Assembly (NCBI GenBank): GCA_039696685.1
Contig: CP155565.1
Location: forward strand, 1,240,001 to 1,304,000
Length of the DNA: 64,000 nucleotides
Direction: 5' to 3'
Origin: Vibrio sp. CDRSL-10 TSBA
Lineage (GTDB): Bacteria > Pseudomonadota > Gammaproteobacteria > Enterobacterales > Vibrionaceae
Shown here: piece after piece, positions 52,664 through 63,629 of the stretch
Position numbering within the stretch: the stretch's first letter is position 1
Layout: every line of letters begins with the position of its first letter
Made by a program: the position numbers and the translations under genes
The notes under the pieces: generated by a model
What the model was told of the DNA's origin: nothing
The model's input: only the letters and a program-made list of their open reading frames with translations
Databases searched by the model: none

Positions 52664-53707
52664 GTAAAATGATCAAAGTGTTGGTCGTGGATGATTCCCC
52701 GGTATTCAGGGCGCTGCTGACTCAGCTGATCGCATCCGATCCGGATCTTGAAGTCGTCGGCAGTGCTGAGGATCCCTATCAGGCTCGCGATATGATCAAG
52801 CGCCTCAATCCGGATGTGCTGACGCTGGATATCGAAATGCCCAAAATGAATGGCGTACAGTTTCTGCGTAATCTGATGCGTCTGCGTCCGATGCCTGTGG
52901 TGATGATCTCAACCCTGACCCAGCATGGTGCCGATGCAACACTCGCGGCACTCGAAGCCGGTGCAGTGGATTATTTTCCTAAGCCTTCGGTCGATAACAC
53001 GGCGGATATGGTGAATTACAAAACGCTGGTGAATGAAAAACTCAAAATGGCGGCCGGAGCGAATGTGGCCAGCAGCCCGAAGCCGCCAGCGAAAGTTCCT
53101 GTGGCGATAACGCCCTGCGCAACCCGGATTCAATTGTTGGCCATTGGCGCTTCCACCGGCGGTACGGAAGCGCTAAACAGTGTTTTATCTGCGTTACCGG
53201 CAGGTTTACCGCCCATCGTGATCACTCAGCATATCAGTGCCCAGTTTACTCCTTCATTGGCGAAGAGGCTTAATGCCAATAGTGCGGTTGAAGTGGAAGA
53301 GGTCAAACAGCGTCAGGTATTGCTGCAAAGCGGACACGCCTATCTTGCGCCCGGAGATCAACATCTTGTGGTCACGCGTCGCGGTGCCGAATTGCACGCG
53401 TTGCTGGATGACCGGGAGCCGGTCAATCGTCATAAACCGTCAGTGGATGTGATGTTTGATTCGGTGGCGGAAGTTTCTGGCCGACAGGGCGCTGGGGATG
53501 TTGCTGACCGGAATGGGGCAAGACGGAGCTAAGGGAATGCTGAAAATGCGCCAGAAGGGCGCGGCAACCGTCGCGCAGGATGAGCGTAGTTGTGTGGTGT
53601 GGGGAATGCCCAGAGTTGCAATTGAACTGGGTGCTGCCAAGGATGTGCGGGCACTCAGCGCGATGCCGCAATGGATTGGTGAACATATTCATCTGAATAA
53701 AAAATAA
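52660..53707 (+). CDS. cheB: Receptor methylesterase CheB, frameshifted
   Basis: Restored length 348 residues. Receiver domain ([11 protein letters not shown]; phospho-acceptor [11 protein letters not shown]), linker, and esterase domain with catalytic Ser [11 protein letters not shown], His [10 protein letters not shown] and Asp [13 protein letters not shown]. The break is an extra T at 53474-53476; removing it reads [14 protein letters not shown]. It removes receptor methyl groups when phosphorylated by CheA. Confidence 0.94.
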
Positions 53708-53732
53708 CGGATAGCGGCCAGCAGGAGTCAGT

Positions 53733-54956
53733 ATGCAGAAAAGTAAAAACTCTATCAAAACAGGCGGCGTTGTATTGGTACAGCTGGTGCTACTGGCTGG
53801 CATTCTGACGCAGGGTGTATCAGCAGGTCTCGGGAGTGCGATTGTGCTGATTGCGCTGCTCCCCTGGTTGCTGAGAGCGACTTCGTCTTCCTCAGCTTCT
53901 GCAAGCAGCGCAGATTCGACGGCGTATTCGGCTCAGATCAAGTCCGGCGCCAACAATAAAACTCAATCTGCTGTCGCCTCAACGGCTGGTTCTTTATCTC
54001 AGCCAGAGCGAGGTGATGCTGCTCAGGTCAAACGCTTGCAGGCCGTGATTAACCAGAATATCGAACGTATCAAAGAGCCTTTGGTCAAGCAGCACAACAT
54101 AGTGGATGAGTCGGCCGAAACTTTAAATGAAAGCTTTTTTGGTTTGCAGACTGTCAGTGAGCAGCAGTCGGAAATATCCAGCACCTTAGTGAATAATCTG
54201 CTCGCCAATCAGAACAGTCAGTACAACTTGAAAACGGTCCTGCCGCGCACCGAAGCGATCATTAATGAGTTTATTGCCACCTTGCAAAATGTATCGAACA
54301 AAAGTACGTCAGCCGTGAGCAGTATTCACGATATGTCGGACAAGCTGGATGTGGTGTTTAAGCTGCTTAATGAGGTACGTGGATTATCTGAGCAGACAAA
54401 CCTTCTGGCGCTGAACGCGGCAATTGAAGCGGCCCGCGCTGGTGAAGCCGGCAGAGGCTTCGCGGTGGTCGCGCAGGAAGTGCGCAATTTATCAGTGAAA
54501 GCGGAAGCGCTCAATAACCAGATCGAAAAAGAAATTCAGATTGCTCAGCAAACCGTGAAAGCGGCCAACCATACCGTGGGTGAGATGGCGACCATCGATA
54601 TGTCTCATATCGAAGCATCGAAGCAGTCGGTCGATGACATGCTGCAGGGGGTTCAGCAGGTCAATACTGAAATCGAACGTGAAGTTCAGAAAATACAGGA
54701 GCTGGGCCAGACGCTGGTGCAGCATGTGGGCGATGGGGTACGTTGCCTGCAATTTGCGGACATCGTGATGCAGCAAGGCGATTATGCGCAGGATTCTTTG
54801 CATTACCTGGAAGAGGCGTTGCAGTTACTCGATAAACTTCACCACGGTGGAGTGGAGAGTGCGCACATCGAACAATTGGAGCAGAAAACCTCTAATCGCA
54901 GCGCTCCGGCTGCCAGTCAAAGCAGTATGGATGAGGGTGAAGTTGAGCTGTTTTAA
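53733..54956 (+). CDS. Membrane-anchored MCP-like receptor, no sensor domain
   Basis: 407 residues. Two close membrane segments at the N-terminus ([17 protein letters not shown] and [15 protein letters not shown]) with almost no periplasmic loop, a Ser/Ala-rich linker, then a short coiled coil with signalling tip [21 protein letters not shown]. It has no HAMP or ligand domain, so it is likely a structural or output-coupling receptor of the array. The position matches VCA1088. The C-terminal acidic tail (DEGEVELF) is not an xWxxF tether. Confidence 0.85.
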   Translation: MQKSKNSIKTGGVVLVQLVLLAGILTQGVSAGLGSAIVLIALLPWLLRATSSSSASASSADSTAYSAQIKSGANNKTQSAVASTAGSLSQPERGDAAQVKRLQAVINQNIERIKEPLVKQHNIVDESAETLNESFFGLQTVSEQQSEISSTLVNNLLANQNSQYNLKTVLPRTEAIINEFIATLQNVSNKSTSAVSSIHDMSDKLDVVFKLLNEVRGLSEQTNLLALNAAIEAARAGEAGRGFAVVAQEVRNLSVKAEALNNQIEKEIQIAQQTVKAANHTVGEMATIDMSHIEASKQSVDDMLQGVQQVNTEIEREVQKIQELGQTLVQHVGDGVRCLQFADIVMQQGDYAQDSLHYLEEALQLLDKLHHGGVESAHIEQLEQKTSNRSAPAASQSSMDEGEVELF

Positions 54957-55010
54957 CGACGGACGTTTTGACAGTGAGCGGATTAAAGTTGAGCGTTTTA
55001 AGGACGAGAT

Positions 55011-55310
55011 ATGGCGATTGAAACCACGATAGATAACGATAACAAGCATGTCACCATTGCGGTTGAAGGGACTTTTTGTTTCAACCTGGTGCAAGATTTT
55101 CGGAGTAGTTATGCCAAACGGTTTGATCATGAGTTTACGGTTGATATGCGTAAAGTTGACTATATAGACAGTACCGCTTTGGGCATGTTGCTGAATATGA
55201 AGAACTATCTCGAACAGCCCGATGGCATGATCCGCATCGTCAATACGCTCCCTCAGGTGCGCAAGGTATTGATGATTTCGCGTTTTGATAAGAAATTTAC
55301 TATCGAATAA
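55011..55310 (+). CDS. STAS-domain anti-sigma-factor antagonist-like protein
   Basis: 99 residues, intact STAS domain with VDYIDSTALGML, where Ser is the phospho-acceptor. It is the likely substrate of the downstream PP2C/HATPase protein. This makes a SpoIIAA/SpoIIE-type partner switch attached to the chemosensory cluster. Confidence 0.87.
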   Translation: MAIETTIDNDNKHVTIAVEGTFCFNLVQDFRSSYAKRFDHEFTVDMRKVDYIDSTALGMLLNMKNYLEQPDGMIRIVNTLPQVRKVLMISRFDKKFTIE

Positions 55311-55348
55311 GCACTGACTATCGAATCGACAGGGAGAGTAACGTACCT

Positions 55349-57050
55349 ATGCGCGTAATTGTTGTGGATGACCATGCGACCAACCGTCAGTTGTGCCGTT
55401 TTATGCTCGATAGCGTCGCGGAGCAAATTGATGTCTTTGAGAACGGTGAAGGTGTGGTGGCTGCTATGCAGCAGATGGAAGTGCTGCCGGATCTGATTTT
55501 GCTGGATGTGATGATGCCGGTAAAGGATGGTTTTGTCACTGCGCAGGAGATAAGAGCGGCGTTTCCTAATCACTACATTCCCATCATTTTCCTCACCGTG
55601 CTGGATGACCATGACTCGTTTGAGCGCTGTTTATCGCTTGGCGATGATTTTATTCTCAAACCGGTTGAGCGCAGTGTGCTGATTGCTAAGGTCCAGGCAC
55701 ATTTTCGGGTGGTAAAAATGCACAAAGAGGTGATGGAACAACGTGACCAGCTGCAACGATTTCGTGAACAGGTGCAATATGACTTCGCTATTTCTGAGTC
55801 CATTTTTTCCAATCTGATGGAGGAGATGGGCGAACAGGTTGAACACATTTTCGGTATTGAATACATCTCGACGCCATCGACCATTTTTAACGGCGATCTG
55901 ATCGTGATTGCCAGCCGGCCTTACGGTGGTATCTATGTGATGATCGCGGATGCAACCGGTAATGGACTTCCGGCTGCGATTTCCACGCTGCCTGCTACGC
56001 GAACCTTTTTTTCAACGGCAGCTAAGGGGTTGTCCTTAGGAGAGATGGTTTCAGAGCTCAACCGCTCTCTGGAAAGTTTTCTGCCAACCGGGATGATGCT
56101 GGCCGCCAGCGTGTTTGAAATCAGAGCCAATGGGTTTGAAGTTTCCTGGTGGGGAGGAGGATTGCCGGATGGCTATATTCTCGACAGCGACGGCAGTGTG
56201 GCTAAGCGTCTGGTGTCGTCTCACATGCCAATGGGGGTACTTAAACCGGAAGAGTTTGAAAGTGATGTCATGCACTTTAAATTGGATCCGGACCAGCGCA
56301 TTGTCTGCTACACCGACGGTATTACCGAAGCGGAAAATGACGCCGGGGAAACTGTTCGGTGAGCAACGATTGGAGGCCTTGCTGGGTAAGGTTTCGCAAG
56401 GTGCCTTAATTCCAACCTTGTACGAAGAAGTGCAGCGTTTTGCCAAACCGGGCAAAGCCGATGATTTGTCGGTGTTAACCATGACGTTTCCCCTGGTAAA
56501 TGTGAATAAAGGTCAGGTAAATCAGCCATTGATGTTAGGTAAAGTTCCCCTGAAAACCTCACTTAGCTTTCCCGCTGCTGTAATGAAACGCATCGCAGTC
56601 ATGAATGAAATGCGCACTTACCTGAAAGGGATAGTGCTGGGTGGCGAACATCTCGATTTATTGTGTTCACTGCTTTCAGAGTTGTTCAACAACGCTATTG
56701 ATCATGGCTTGCTTGGCCTTAATTCTGAGATGAAAGATGATCCGGACGGTTTCTTACTCTATTACCAACAAAGAGAAGAGCGTTTGCAGCAACTGGATGA
56801 ATCGCACTGGATTCGGCTCGACATCGATTTTCAGCCGCAGCGGTTGCGGATTGAATTCATGCTTGAGCACAGTGGCGTGGGGTTTGATTATCAGCAAAAT
56901 CGGGCTGAAAACCCCGATGTATCTTATGGGCGCGGCATCCTGTTGGCCTCGACACTGTGTGAATCCCTGCATTATTCCAATGAAGGTAAATGCGTGCACG
57001 CCGTGTACCTGTTTAACGAAGAGCAACCGTTCCCTAACCTGATGACTTAA
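55349..57050 (+). CDS. Response regulator with PP2C phosphatase and HATPase domains, frameshifted
   Basis: Restored length 566 residues. Receiver (VVDDHATNRQ; acceptor LLDVMMPVKDG near residue 55), coiled linker, PP2C/SpoIIE domain (MIADATGNGLPAA), and a C-terminal anti-sigma-type HATPase (SELFNNAIDHGL; later YGRGILLASTLC). The break is an extra A at 56349-56351; removing it reads GELFGEQRLEAL. It joins phosphorelay input from CheA to partner switching on the STAS proteins. Cytosolic. Confidence 0.9.
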
Positions 57051-57095
57051 CCAAAGCAAGAGCAAGCTGTGCACCGGGGAGTCGATGGCTGGCAC

Positions 57096-57110
57096 ATTTA
57101 CACTGTAAAC
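57096..57110. other. parS2: parS2 site
   Basis: aTTTACAcTGTAAAc, exact consensus, in the 214-base gap between the RR-PP2C gene and the DUF342 gene. It is the farthest parS2 from the origin in this window. Confidence 0.87.
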
Positions 57111-57264
57111 CTGGCGATAGGCTGCAGCTTGCCTGACTCTGCACAATACACTGTGGCCAAGAAGTGACGTAAGCCTGACTTTGCTACTCGTTTTATTCCG
57201 ACCTTGTCTCAATTTCTATACACTGTATATCAAAACGACAGCTATGCCGTGAAGGTTATTCAGG

Positions 57265-58939
57265 ATGTGGAATGAATTGATTGTTCTCTCCGAGGACAAA
57301 ATCCAGGTGATCGCAAAACTGAATGGCGACAAAACCATCGCCAAGGAGTTTTCTGAGCAGGGATTGAACGATGCTTTGGTTCAGATCGGGGCAAGGAAAT
57401 ATTTTGTCGACCAGGATGCAGTTAAACGTTTTATTAATTGTGCCAAGGAAATGAAACGTGAAGCTTACGACGGGATAGTCGTGGCGCTGCAGCGTGATGC
57501 GCAGGTGGAAGTCGTACTGACCGAGCAGGACATGTTGGCGAGCATGCTGGTCATCGGCGCGTATGGCGGCCGTGGTTTGCACGGCAGTGAACTGGTACAG
57601 GCTTTAGCGGATGCTCAGGTAGTTAAAGGGATAAACAAATTAGCCCTCAAGAAAGTTCTGCTGATGAGTAATACACTCAAGCCCGGAGAAACCTTCACCC
57701 AGCCTGTCGCGCGTGGCAAAGAGGCTGTGCAGGGGCAGGACAGTCAGTTTATTGCGCTGGTGGAGGATGTCAGCAAACGCATTCTCGCGCCGCAAGAGCG
57801 TAAAAGTGACGATAAAATTGATATGCGAAACCTCGGTGAGACGGTGACTGTTGGCGAAAATGAGCCGGTCATGCGGCGTCAGCCGGCGACTGAGGGGGAA
57901 GCAGGGTACACAGTGCAGGGTAAAGTAATTGCGCCGAGACCCGGCATCAATAGTGAGCTGTTGCCAGGCCGTGGAACGCATCTTTCCCCTGAGGATCCCA
58001 ACCTTTTACTGGCGAGTCAGTCCGGTATGCCGATCATTAAAAGTAAAACCATCGATGTCGATAACGCGCTGTGCCTCAATAACGTCAGCATCGCGACCGG
58101 GCACGTGAAATTTAAAGGCAATGTCGTTATAGCCGGTGATGTTGAGCCGGGCATGGTTGTCCGGGCCACAGGTTCAGTCACCGTTGGCGGGTTTATTGAA
58201 TCGGCTGATGTGCAAGCTCAGGGAAACATCGAAGTTGGCAAAGGCATCATAGGTCATACCGTTTCTGAAGGTGAAGCGAAAAGCTGTGTGGTGAAATCCG
58301 GTGTCAGTATCAAAGCAAACTACGCTCAGTTTTGTGAATTGCAGGCGGCGGAAAATATTCAGATCGCTGTCCACTGTATGAGCGCGGAGGTGCGCTGTGG
58401 CGGAGATTTACTGGTACTGGACGATGCTGAAAAACAGGGCACGTTAAGCGGTGGTGTGACTAAAGTGGGTGGTAAAGTGACCTGCCTTAACTTAGGCGTT
58501 GAGGGGGATACCGCGATGAATGTTGAAGCGTTTGCACGCTTTGCCTGGTACAAAGACCGGATGGCCAAGCACAAAGAGCAGTACAAACTGGCTCAGGAAG
58601 AGACCATGGACATTATTCGCCGTGAGCTGGAATTCAAAAAACGCCCGAAAGCCGAACGTAGCGATGAAGAAGAAACTGGAGATTGATAATGCCAAGGCTC
58701 AAGCCAACGCCAAGCTGGAAAAAGTCAAATCGGCGCTGGATATTCTTAACGATGAATTTGAAATCGCGCTGGAAAATAACGTGGTTGATGTGAAGGGCAA
58801 GGTATTTACCCACGTCAGCGTACAATTTGGCGATGAACGAGTAACGACAAAGCGGGTCCATGGCCCTTCTATTTTCAGCTTTAATCAATATGAAATTCAG
58901 CTCTCGTCCAAACTCGATGAGGAAGAGATCGGGATTTAG
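57265..58939 (+). CDS. DUF342/FapA-family protein, frameshifted
   Basis: Restored length 557 residues. The central beta-helical DUF342 domain has hexapeptide-like repeats (VKFKGNVVIAGDVEPGMVV, then VTVGGFIESADVQAQGNIEV) and a C-terminal coiled coil. The break is an extra A at 58673-58675; removing it reads RSDEELEIDNAKAQ. The family includes FapA, a polar-localised regulator of flagellar number. It is next to the chemosensory genes but in its own unit; exact role unknown. Confidence 0.87.
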
Positions 58940-59031
58940 CCGCATCCGGGGTCAAGCAGGCCTCGGTGCTGATGTGCGGTGAGACCTGTCATCATCTGAC
59001 CATTCCATTCGACCCAACCATCTGACCAAAC

Positions 59032-59055
59032 AAAAGGGAGCGCTGACTCCCTTTT
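59032..59055. terminator. Bidirectional terminator between convergent genes
   Basis: Stem aaaagggag / ctccctttt, 6-base loop, between the DUF342 gene and the LapD-like gene. Confidence 0.8.
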
Positions 59056-59116
59056 GCCATTCTCCCTAATCATTTTCGGTCCTGAGGTGCTGCAGGACGT
59101 TTTATGAAAGATCGAC

Positions 59117-61027
59117 TCAGCGGTCGAAAATAAAGCCTTGGAAGACATCAACAAAGTGCTGGGCAAGAAAATCGAGCTGCTCTCTGGTTTCAACCCGCGA
59201 TGCAATGGTGGTGATCCCGAGATCGTGTGCAGTGCGCGAAATTGAGGTCAGGGTAAGCTTCTGTTTGTCATCGTCTAGATGGTGGGTAAACAGATAATCT
59301 AATTTAACATATTTGGGTCTGAACTCATTGATATAAGCCAGAGACTGGAAATTGCGTCCGTAGTTATCCACGCCAAATTCGGCGCCTACAGTGCGCAGTG
59401 CGTGACAAAACAGGGCGGTGTGGTGCGGCGCATTAACAAAACAACTCTCCGGTATTTCAAAGTGCAGTTTGTGGGCCACGGCTTTGCTGCGGGTCAGTAG
59501 CTGGGTGACCCAGCGGATAAAGCTGGGTTGCTCAATACTGCTTTGTGAAATATTGACTGCCAGGGTGTCGCTCAACTCACCGGATTGCAGTTTATCAACC
59601 ATGGTCTGCAACACATATTCATCAAACAGGTGAGTGGCATGCAGTTGCTCCAGCGCGAAAAGATACTGGTTCGCGCTGTATCGGACATGATCTTTTTCAA
59701 TCGCAGAAAACACTTCACGGTGAAACGTGTGTTGTGATTCGTCGTTGGCCGCCTGGAAACGGAATGTAAACCAGTCGTGCTGAATAGCTTCTTCGACCAA
59801 AGCTTTCCACTGTTGTTTACCCATCACTAACTGATTATCGGAGCTGGCGATAAAACCATAATCGAGTTCAGGGTTGGAGGTAGAGGCTGCCAGCGCATTA
59901 TCCAGCAGTGACAATAGTTCGGTCGTTGTCTTGGTTTCTTTGTTGTACACCACCCCCAAGGCGGCTTGTGAGGCGGTCATCGCGGTCTGATCCGGGGTGA
60001 CGTCATGGACGCAGCTCACGATCGTGCTGGCCACTTCACGCAGTTCCGCTTCTGCCATATTCGGAATAATAAAGCCAAATTCACTGCCGGAGATACGTGC
60101 CAGGGTCAGATTAGGGGCAGAGAGCGATGCTTTCAACTGCACAGCCAGCTGGCGCACCATGTTATCACCGGCTTCATAGCCTTGCTCTTCGTAACCCTCT
60201 TTGATGAAGGGAACCTGGAGCATGGCAACGCCACCCAGGCCATGTACACTCAGCCAGGCGTTGAGCTGGTTCATATAGTAAGCACGATTGCCTAATTGCG
60301 ATACCGGGTCGATATAGGCCCGCTCACGCAGTTGCTGCGCTTCCTGAGCCTGAGCCTTGAAGTATTTCTCGACCTGGGCAGACATACTGTTGATCCCGTC
60401 GACGACTGCAATCAGATCCCGGGTATCCGGGCGTGGCAGCGGATCGCCGAATTGATTACGCCCGATCTGCTCCATTTTAGCGACGATCATTTGCAGCGGT
60501 TTAAGCGCATGACGAACAATCAGGGCAATTGCGGTCAAACCAAGCAAGGTAATCGCCCCGAATGCGAGGCACAGCCGGATAAGCGCCTGCCAGAGCTGGA
60601 TATAAGCTTCTCCGGGATGGCTGATAATTTCCACCTCAGCCAGCTGCAGCCAGCCACTGGTGACGATTCTGCTGTCGTGAATTGGCTCAAACAGATTGAG
60701 GTTGGTGAACCACTGCGGAACCTGGCTTGGTTTGACCGGATAGGTACGGACAATTTCACTGCTGTCATCGAGAAATGTCAGCCGCACAACCGAGTATGTA
60801 CTGCCATCAAACAGCGCGTTAATCACCGATTCGGCGGCTACGCTATCTTTATTTTCCAGATAAGGAGCTAACGCCAGCCCGACGGTATTGATGGTATTGC
60901 TGACTTCGGATCGCTGCTGCTGCTCAAGATTATTGCGCGTCGTATTAAATTCAATAATGAATACGCAAATCATCAGCAGAATCAGCACGGTAACCATGCC
61001 CGCGACCAGTTGTTTGTATAGTGTCAT
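59117..61027 (-). CDS. lapD: LapD-like c-di-GMP receptor (degenerate GGDEF-EAL)
   Basis: 636 residues, intact. N-terminal membrane helix, a periplasmic LapD/MoxY-type domain (residues about 30-150), second helix, HAMP, GGDEF domain with a broken active site (RISGSEFGF in place of RxGGDEF) and an EAL domain lacking the catalytic EAL signature. These changes mark an inside-out receptor that holds the protease LapG in the periplasm when c-di-GMP is bound. Starts 5 bases after lapG. Confidence 0.92.
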   Translation of the reverse strand: MTLYKQLVAGMVTVLILLMICVFIIEFNTTRNNLEQQQRSEVSNTINTVGLALAPYLENKDSVAAESVINALFDGSTYSVVRLTFLDDSSEIVRTYPVKPSQVPQWFTNLNLFEPIHDSRIVTSGWLQLAEVEIISHPGEAYIQLWQALIRLCLAFGAITLLGLTAIALIVRHALKPLQMIVAKMEQIGRNQFGDPLPRPDTRDLIAVVDGINSMSAQVEKYFKAQAQEAQQLRERAYIDPVSQLGNRAYYMNQLNAWLSVHGLGGVAMLQVPFIKEGYEEQGYEAGDNMVRQLAVQLKASLSAPNLTLARISGSEFGFIIPNMAEAELREVASTIVSCVHDVTPDQTAMTASQAALGVVYNKETKTTTELLSLLDNALAASTSNPELDYGFIASSDNQLVMGKQQWKALVEEAIQHDWFTFRFQAANDESQHTFHREVFSAIEKDHVRYSANQYLFALEQLHATHLFDEYVLQTMVDKLQSGELSDTLAVNISQSSIEQPSFIRWVTQLLTRSKAVAHKLHFEIPESCFVNAPHHTALFCHALRTVGAEFGVDNYGRNFQSLAYINEFRPKYVKLDYLFTHHLDDDKQKLTLTSISRTAHDLGITTIASRVETREQLDFLAQHFVDVFQGFIFDR

Positions 61028-61032
61028 ACTCG

Positions 61033-61699
61033 CTACTCATCGTAATTAATTAACGGTTTATTCAGACTCAGGGCCCGCTCGCGCGAGCGTAAATCATTCC
61101 ATAGGCTGAGACGGGATGAATTGCCGGCCAGCTCGCCACTTTTGGACTTCATCAGCCACAGGTTCTGACCGTTAAAGCTGTAGATTGGCAGTAAATCGCG
61201 TCGGCTGGAGGCGGGTTTGATCTGCGGATTAATGTTATCCAGGATCACAGGTTGCGCGTTTGCACTGGCGTAGTAGGCCAGCACCATATGGAATTGATTG
61301 AGCTCGATCGCTTTGACATAAACCAGACGCAATTTTTTGTCGGACACGCCCAGTTCCAGTAAAGAAAAATATTTGGCAATAGTGAAATCTTCACAGTCGC
61401 CGGCATTACTGCCCAAAAACTCAAGGGGAGTGGCCCAGTAGTCGTTCTTACCCCACAATACGATGTCGTTGACAAAATAGAGCTGGTTGAAGAAGTTGTT
61501 GACCTGGGTAAGCTTATCCTGCTCTGACAAAGTGCGGAAGCGGGCCATTTCCCGCCGCCAGGTTTCGACCCTTTTGCCGGCGCGTTTCTCCATAGGTTGT
61601 GGTGACGGCATCAACCCAGCGCTGCTCTTTGGTGTTTAATGCCCCGGCCAGCGACGAAATCACCATGGCTGTCAGTAGCCATAGCCAACGCATTCTCAT
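61033..61699 (-). CDS. lapG: LapG-like periplasmic cysteine protease, frameshifted
   Basis: Restored length about 221 residues. Signal peptide (RMRWLWLLTAMVISSLAGA), transglutaminase-like fold with catalytic Cys in SNAGDCEDFTIAK, His in NQFHMVLAYY and Asp in VILDNINPQ. The break is an extra T on the plus strand at 61585-61587; removing it reads TYGERAGKRVETWRR. It cleaves large RTX-type surface adhesins, releasing cells from biofilm, unless bound by LapD. Confidence 0.91.
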
Positions 61700-61744
61700 T
61701 GTTTGATACCTGGTACAAGCGACGTCATAAGGAGTAGTTCCCTG

Positions 61745-62552
61745 TTACTCTCGCAGCGCGTTGCTTTTGGCGCTGAGAATGGGGTTGAGCATATAGTCGA
61801 GAACACTGCGTTTGCCGGTGATAATGTCTACTGAGGCGGTCATGCCGGGAATAATGGGCAGCGTTTCTTCGTTGCCAAATGACGTTTGTTTGGTGCGTAC
61901 CCGTACCAAATAGAAGCTGTTGCCTTCTTCGTCCTCGCTGGTGTCGGCGCTGATATGCTCAAGAGTGCCCTCCAGGCCGCCATATCGGGTGAAGTCATAA
62001 GCACTGAACTTGACGACGGCCGGCAACTCCGGGCGCAGGAAAGCGATATCCTGCGGTGCTATCTGCGCTTCAACCAGTAGCGTGTCTTCGGTCGGCACTA
62101 TCTCAACGATATCCATCCCCGGTTGAATAACACCCCCCACGGTATTGACGTTAAGGGTTTTGATGGTACCGGTGACCGGTGAGATGACCACGGTGCGATT
62201 AACCCTGTCTTCCAGACCAACCGTCGACTCCGTCATTGCGGACAACTGATCCTGGGCTCGGTTGAGTGCTTCCTGCTGACGCGAACGAAACGTTAGTGCT
62301 GCGTCGATGCGACTGAGCATGGACTCGCGGATGGAGGATCTCAGCACGGGAATTTTTAGTTCACTTGATGTCAGTTCACGCCGCGTATCGTTGACCTGAC
62401 GCTGCAGTTTGAGCAGATCGATACGCGGCACCACGCCCTCTTCGGCCAGAGGCTGAGTGATTTCCAGCTCTTTGTTGGCGTAACTGTAGCTTTGGCGCAG
62501 GTTACTTACCCGGGCCTGAATCTCAATCAAATCCTGTTGTTTTTGTTTTATA
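61745..62552 (-). pseudogene. lapC: HlyD/LapC-type membrane fusion protein, cut by an IS630 element
   Basis: The C-terminal part of a type I secretion adaptor: coiled coil, the VVISPVTGTIKTLNVNTVGGVI lipoyl-like segment and the closing PIIPGMTASVDIITGKRSVLDYML. The reading frame enters from the IS at 62552; the N-terminal part must lie beyond the tandem IS copies, outside the window. With lapD/lapG it would export the adhesin that LapG cleaves. As the sequence stands, the secretion adaptor is disrupted, assuming the insertion is real. Confidence 0.85.
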
Positions 62553-62578
62553 CCAATCGCACTAATTTTATGATCTAA

Positions 62579-62602
62579 TATCAGCTTCAATAGGAGCTGA
62601 TA
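62579..62602 (+). other. Hairpin over the transposase start
   Basis: tatcagct / agctgata with an 8-base loop; the 3' arm ends at the A of the ATG and covers the AGGAG ribosome site. It could block translation from read-through transcripts. Repeated in the second copy. Confidence 0.55.
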
Positions 62603-63629
62603 TGACGACCCCTGACTTCCCAAAACTTATTCGTGAAACATCCGATGCTAGGATGCGTACGAGACTTCTTGCTATATCTCATTTCGTGGATGGAAAAAGC
62701 CGCACTCAGATCGCCAAATATTTAAAAGCCAGCCGTACCAGTATCAATAACTGGGTCGCGGCTTATTTAAAGAATGGTGTTGAAGGCTTGGTAGAAAAGC
62801 AGCATACAGGCCGTCCTCCACGACTGACTGAAGACCAGCTATCTCAGTTAAAGCTGTACATCACTTCCAATGCGATTAAGCCTGAAGGTGGCAGACTACA
62901 GGGGACAGATATTATTGAATTCATCCATGAAGAATTTGGCCTATCGTACAGCTTATCAGGCATCTATAAGATATTGAGAAAGCTTGATTTAGTTTGGATA
63001 ACAACGCGTTCAAAGCACCCAAAGCAATCTGTAGAAGCACAAGAAGCTTTTAAAAAAATTCCCAATAGAAACGATCCTTAAGATCCCAGGACATGTTGCT
63101 TTAAAAGATGTTCAAATCTGGTTTCAAGATGAAGCCAGATTTGGCCAGCGCAACACAACAACCCGAATATGGGCAGAAAAAGGGACTCGTCCCAGAGCGG
63201 TACAACAACAGCAATTTGAGTATGCGTACCTATTTGGAGCGGTGTGCGTTAATACCGGAGAAACTGAAGCTATTGTTGTTCCGATGAGCAACATGGAAGC
63301 AATGAAAGAGCAACTCAGGCTCATTTCTCAATCCACACCCGCAGACAAACATGCTGTCGTCATCATGGATCAAGCCAGTTGGCATCAAAGTTATCTTGCT
63401 GATTCATTCAAGAAACCTGACTGTCATTCATATACCGCCCTATTCACCGGAACTCAACCCAATAGAGCAGGTATGGAGTTGGTTGCGTCAGAACGAAATA
63501 GCCAATAGGTGTTTTGAATGTTACGACGATATTGTCGACAAGCTGTGTAGTGCTTGGAATCGTTTTTGTGCAGACAAAAGCAGAGTCATTTCGCTCTGCT
63601 TTAGAGATTGGACTATATTGACCAGTTAA
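62602..63629 (+). CDS. IS630-family transposase, two frameshifts
   Basis: Restored length 341 residues. N-terminal helix-turn-helix (SRTQIAKYLKASRTSINNW), a second one (GVEGLVEKQHTGRPPRLTE), then the DDE domain: DVQIWFQDEARFGQ, VVIMDQASWHQ, and PPYSPELNPIEQVWSWLR. Breaks are extra A's at 63069-63071 and 63413-63415; removing them restores NRTILKIPGHV and FKNLTVIHIPPYSPE. It is the same error type as in the host genes, so the transposase may be active in reality. Confidence 0.88.

Noticed and set aside
57209..57232. tatacactgtata near 57220 as a parS2 site
   Set aside because: Mismatched in both half-sites (TATACA/TGTATA instead of TTTACA/TGTAAA); more likely promoter sequence.
1668..63415. 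Programmed frameshifting as the cause of the many split genes
   Set aside because: The sites are not slippery heptamers, no shared stimulatory structure follows, and housekeeping genes with no known frameshifting (malP, cyoB, cheA, hcp) are affected in the same G-AA-C context.
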